DNA from: JACZSB01 sp965372015
GTDB lineage: Bacteria; Fidelibacterota; Marinisomatia; SCGC-AAA003-L08; TS1B11
Length of the DNA: 21,917 bases
NCBI GenBank assembly: GCA_965372015.1
Contig: CBDVAP010000038.1
Location: 1-21,917, forward strand
Direction of reading: 5' to 3'
A program made the translations under genes and the position numbers. Positions 21,485-21,917 of this stretch are shown in pieces. How positions within the stretch are numbered: position 1 is the stretch's first letter; each line of letters opens with the position of its first letter. The notes beneath the pieces were generated by a model. It saw only the letters and a program-made list of their open reading frames with translations, was not told the origin of the DNA and ran no database searches.

Positions 21485-21907
21485 ATGGTAAGCAGAATAA
21501 AAACAGCTCCAGCACCCGTGCCGGGCGGCCTCCCGCCTGAAGTTGCCGGCCCACAGCCACCTATCTCGGCCGAACTGTTGGCCAGAGTGGGGACGGTCCT
21601 CAAGGGCCTCGGCCACCCGATCAGATTAAAGATCATCCAGTACCTGGCTGAGGGCGAAAGACGGGTGGGGGATATCCAACAATACACCGGGCTCTCCCAG
21701 CCAATCACCTCTCAACAACTACGCTTGATGCTCCAAAAAGGTATCCTTGATACCCGCCGTGACGGTACCAATGTCTATTATTTCGTCTCCAACGATTTTA
21801 TATGGAAAATCATAGACTGCATGCAAACACTTAGCGCCAAGGTCATGTCAGGAGAGTGGGACCTGGGCCGTATAGGTGTGCCACCAGAGGAGGTTTCCAA
21901 TGAATGA
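21485..21907 (+). CDS. ArsR/SmtB-family winged-helix regulator
   Basis: 140 residues; ATG at 21485 with only a weak GGGGGG in front. After a Pro-rich N-terminal extension (~1-26), residues ~28-110 are the ArsR winged helix: LLARVGTVLKGLGHPIRLKIIQYLAEGERRVGDIQQYTGLSQPITSQQLRLMLQKGIL, then the wing DTRRDGTNVYYFVSND. The alpha-3 metal site (C-x-C in ELCVCDL-type members) is absent: the equivalent is ERRVGDI, and the only Cys is in IIDCMQTL near the C-terminus. It is therefore probably not a classical alpha-3 arsenic/cadmium sensor; a redox, sulfur or non-metal signal is possible. A downstream gene starts within its stop region, so it likely heads an operon that it controls. Confidence 0.87.
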   Translation: MVSRIKTAPAPVPGGLPPEVAGPQPPISAELLARVGTVLKGLGHPIRLKIIQYLAEGERRVGDIQQYTGLSQPITSQQLRLMLQKGILDTRRDGTNVYYFVSNDFIWKIIDCMQTLSAKVMSGEWDLGRIGVPPEEVSNE

Positions 21908-21917
21908 ACCAGCCCAC
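21900..21917 (+). CDS. Start of a translationally coupled gene, cut off by the window end
   Basis: An ATG at 21900 overlaps the regulator end and has GGAGG (21889-21893) six bases upstream, the strongest ribosome site nearby. It reads MNEPAH before the window ends. A second ATG at 21904 (ATGA overlap with the regulator stop) is an alternative frame. The product cannot be identified; it is probably the regulator's target gene. Confidence 0.45.

Noticed and set aside
1..21917. CRISPR arrays, tRNA/rRNA genes, insertion sequences, integrases
   Set aside because: No regularly spaced repeats, no cloverleaf-like or rRNA-like stretches, and no transposase or recombinase motifs were seen by eye; a covariance-model scan would be needed to exclude small RNAs.

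Overview
The window (about 21.9 kb, GC-rich except for one stretch) looks like a chromosomal segment from a Gram-negative bacterium. The evidence is a tripartite RND efflux pump with an outer-membrane factor, several lipobox lipoproteins and Sec signal peptides. The lineage cannot be fixed from sequence alone. The mix of DUF711, GH57 glucanotransferase, DUF6765 and an HMBD-bearing CusB-type adaptor would fit an uncultured FCB-group or related environmental phylum, but that is a low-confidence inference.

Left part (1-4184, mostly plus strand): the 3' end of a DUF711/UPF0210 gene; a minimal nucleotidyltransferase (MNT)/HEPN pair that overlaps by 11 bp and is bracketed by a 28-bp direct repeat derived from the DUF711 3' end; an AT-rich two-gene island coding for envelope proteins of unknown function (1702-2944); a solitary Phd/YefM antitoxin behind a palindromic operator candidate; and a SAM methyltransferase. 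This reads as an accessory region with several independent acquisitions.

Middle part (4208-8487): a MATE transporter and a secreted fibronectin-III-like protein on the minus strand (the latter seems to start at a CTG, which recovers a signal peptide), then an XRE-type regulator and a second SAM methyltransferase on the plus strand.

Right-centre (17550 down to 8580, minus strand): an eight-gene metal-efflux operon. In transcription order it holds a small Cys-rich secreted protein, a CusC-type outer-membrane factor, a CusB-type adaptor with four heavy-metal-binding-like modules, a CusA-type RND pump with the three Cu/Ag methionines, a CcmH-like membrane thiol protein, a Met/His-rich Big_5-like lipoprotein, a Met/His-rich HMA (CxxC) periplasmic protein, and a second short CcmH-like Cys protein. 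Tight spacing and stop/start overlaps indicate co-transcription of most of it. The likely job is capture of Cu(I)/Ag(I) in the periplasm by Met/His/Cys proteins and export through CusCBA. The two CcmH-like proteins, with no other cytochrome c maturation genes present, are the most unusual part.

Right end (17951-21917): a DUF6765 protein with a phospholipase C-like HxxxD...H pattern, convergent with a GH57 4-alpha-glucanotransferase; then an ArsR-type regulator behind a good sigma70-like promoter, with the start of a translationally coupled gene cut by the window end. No tRNA, rRNA, CRISPR array, IS element or integrase was seen.
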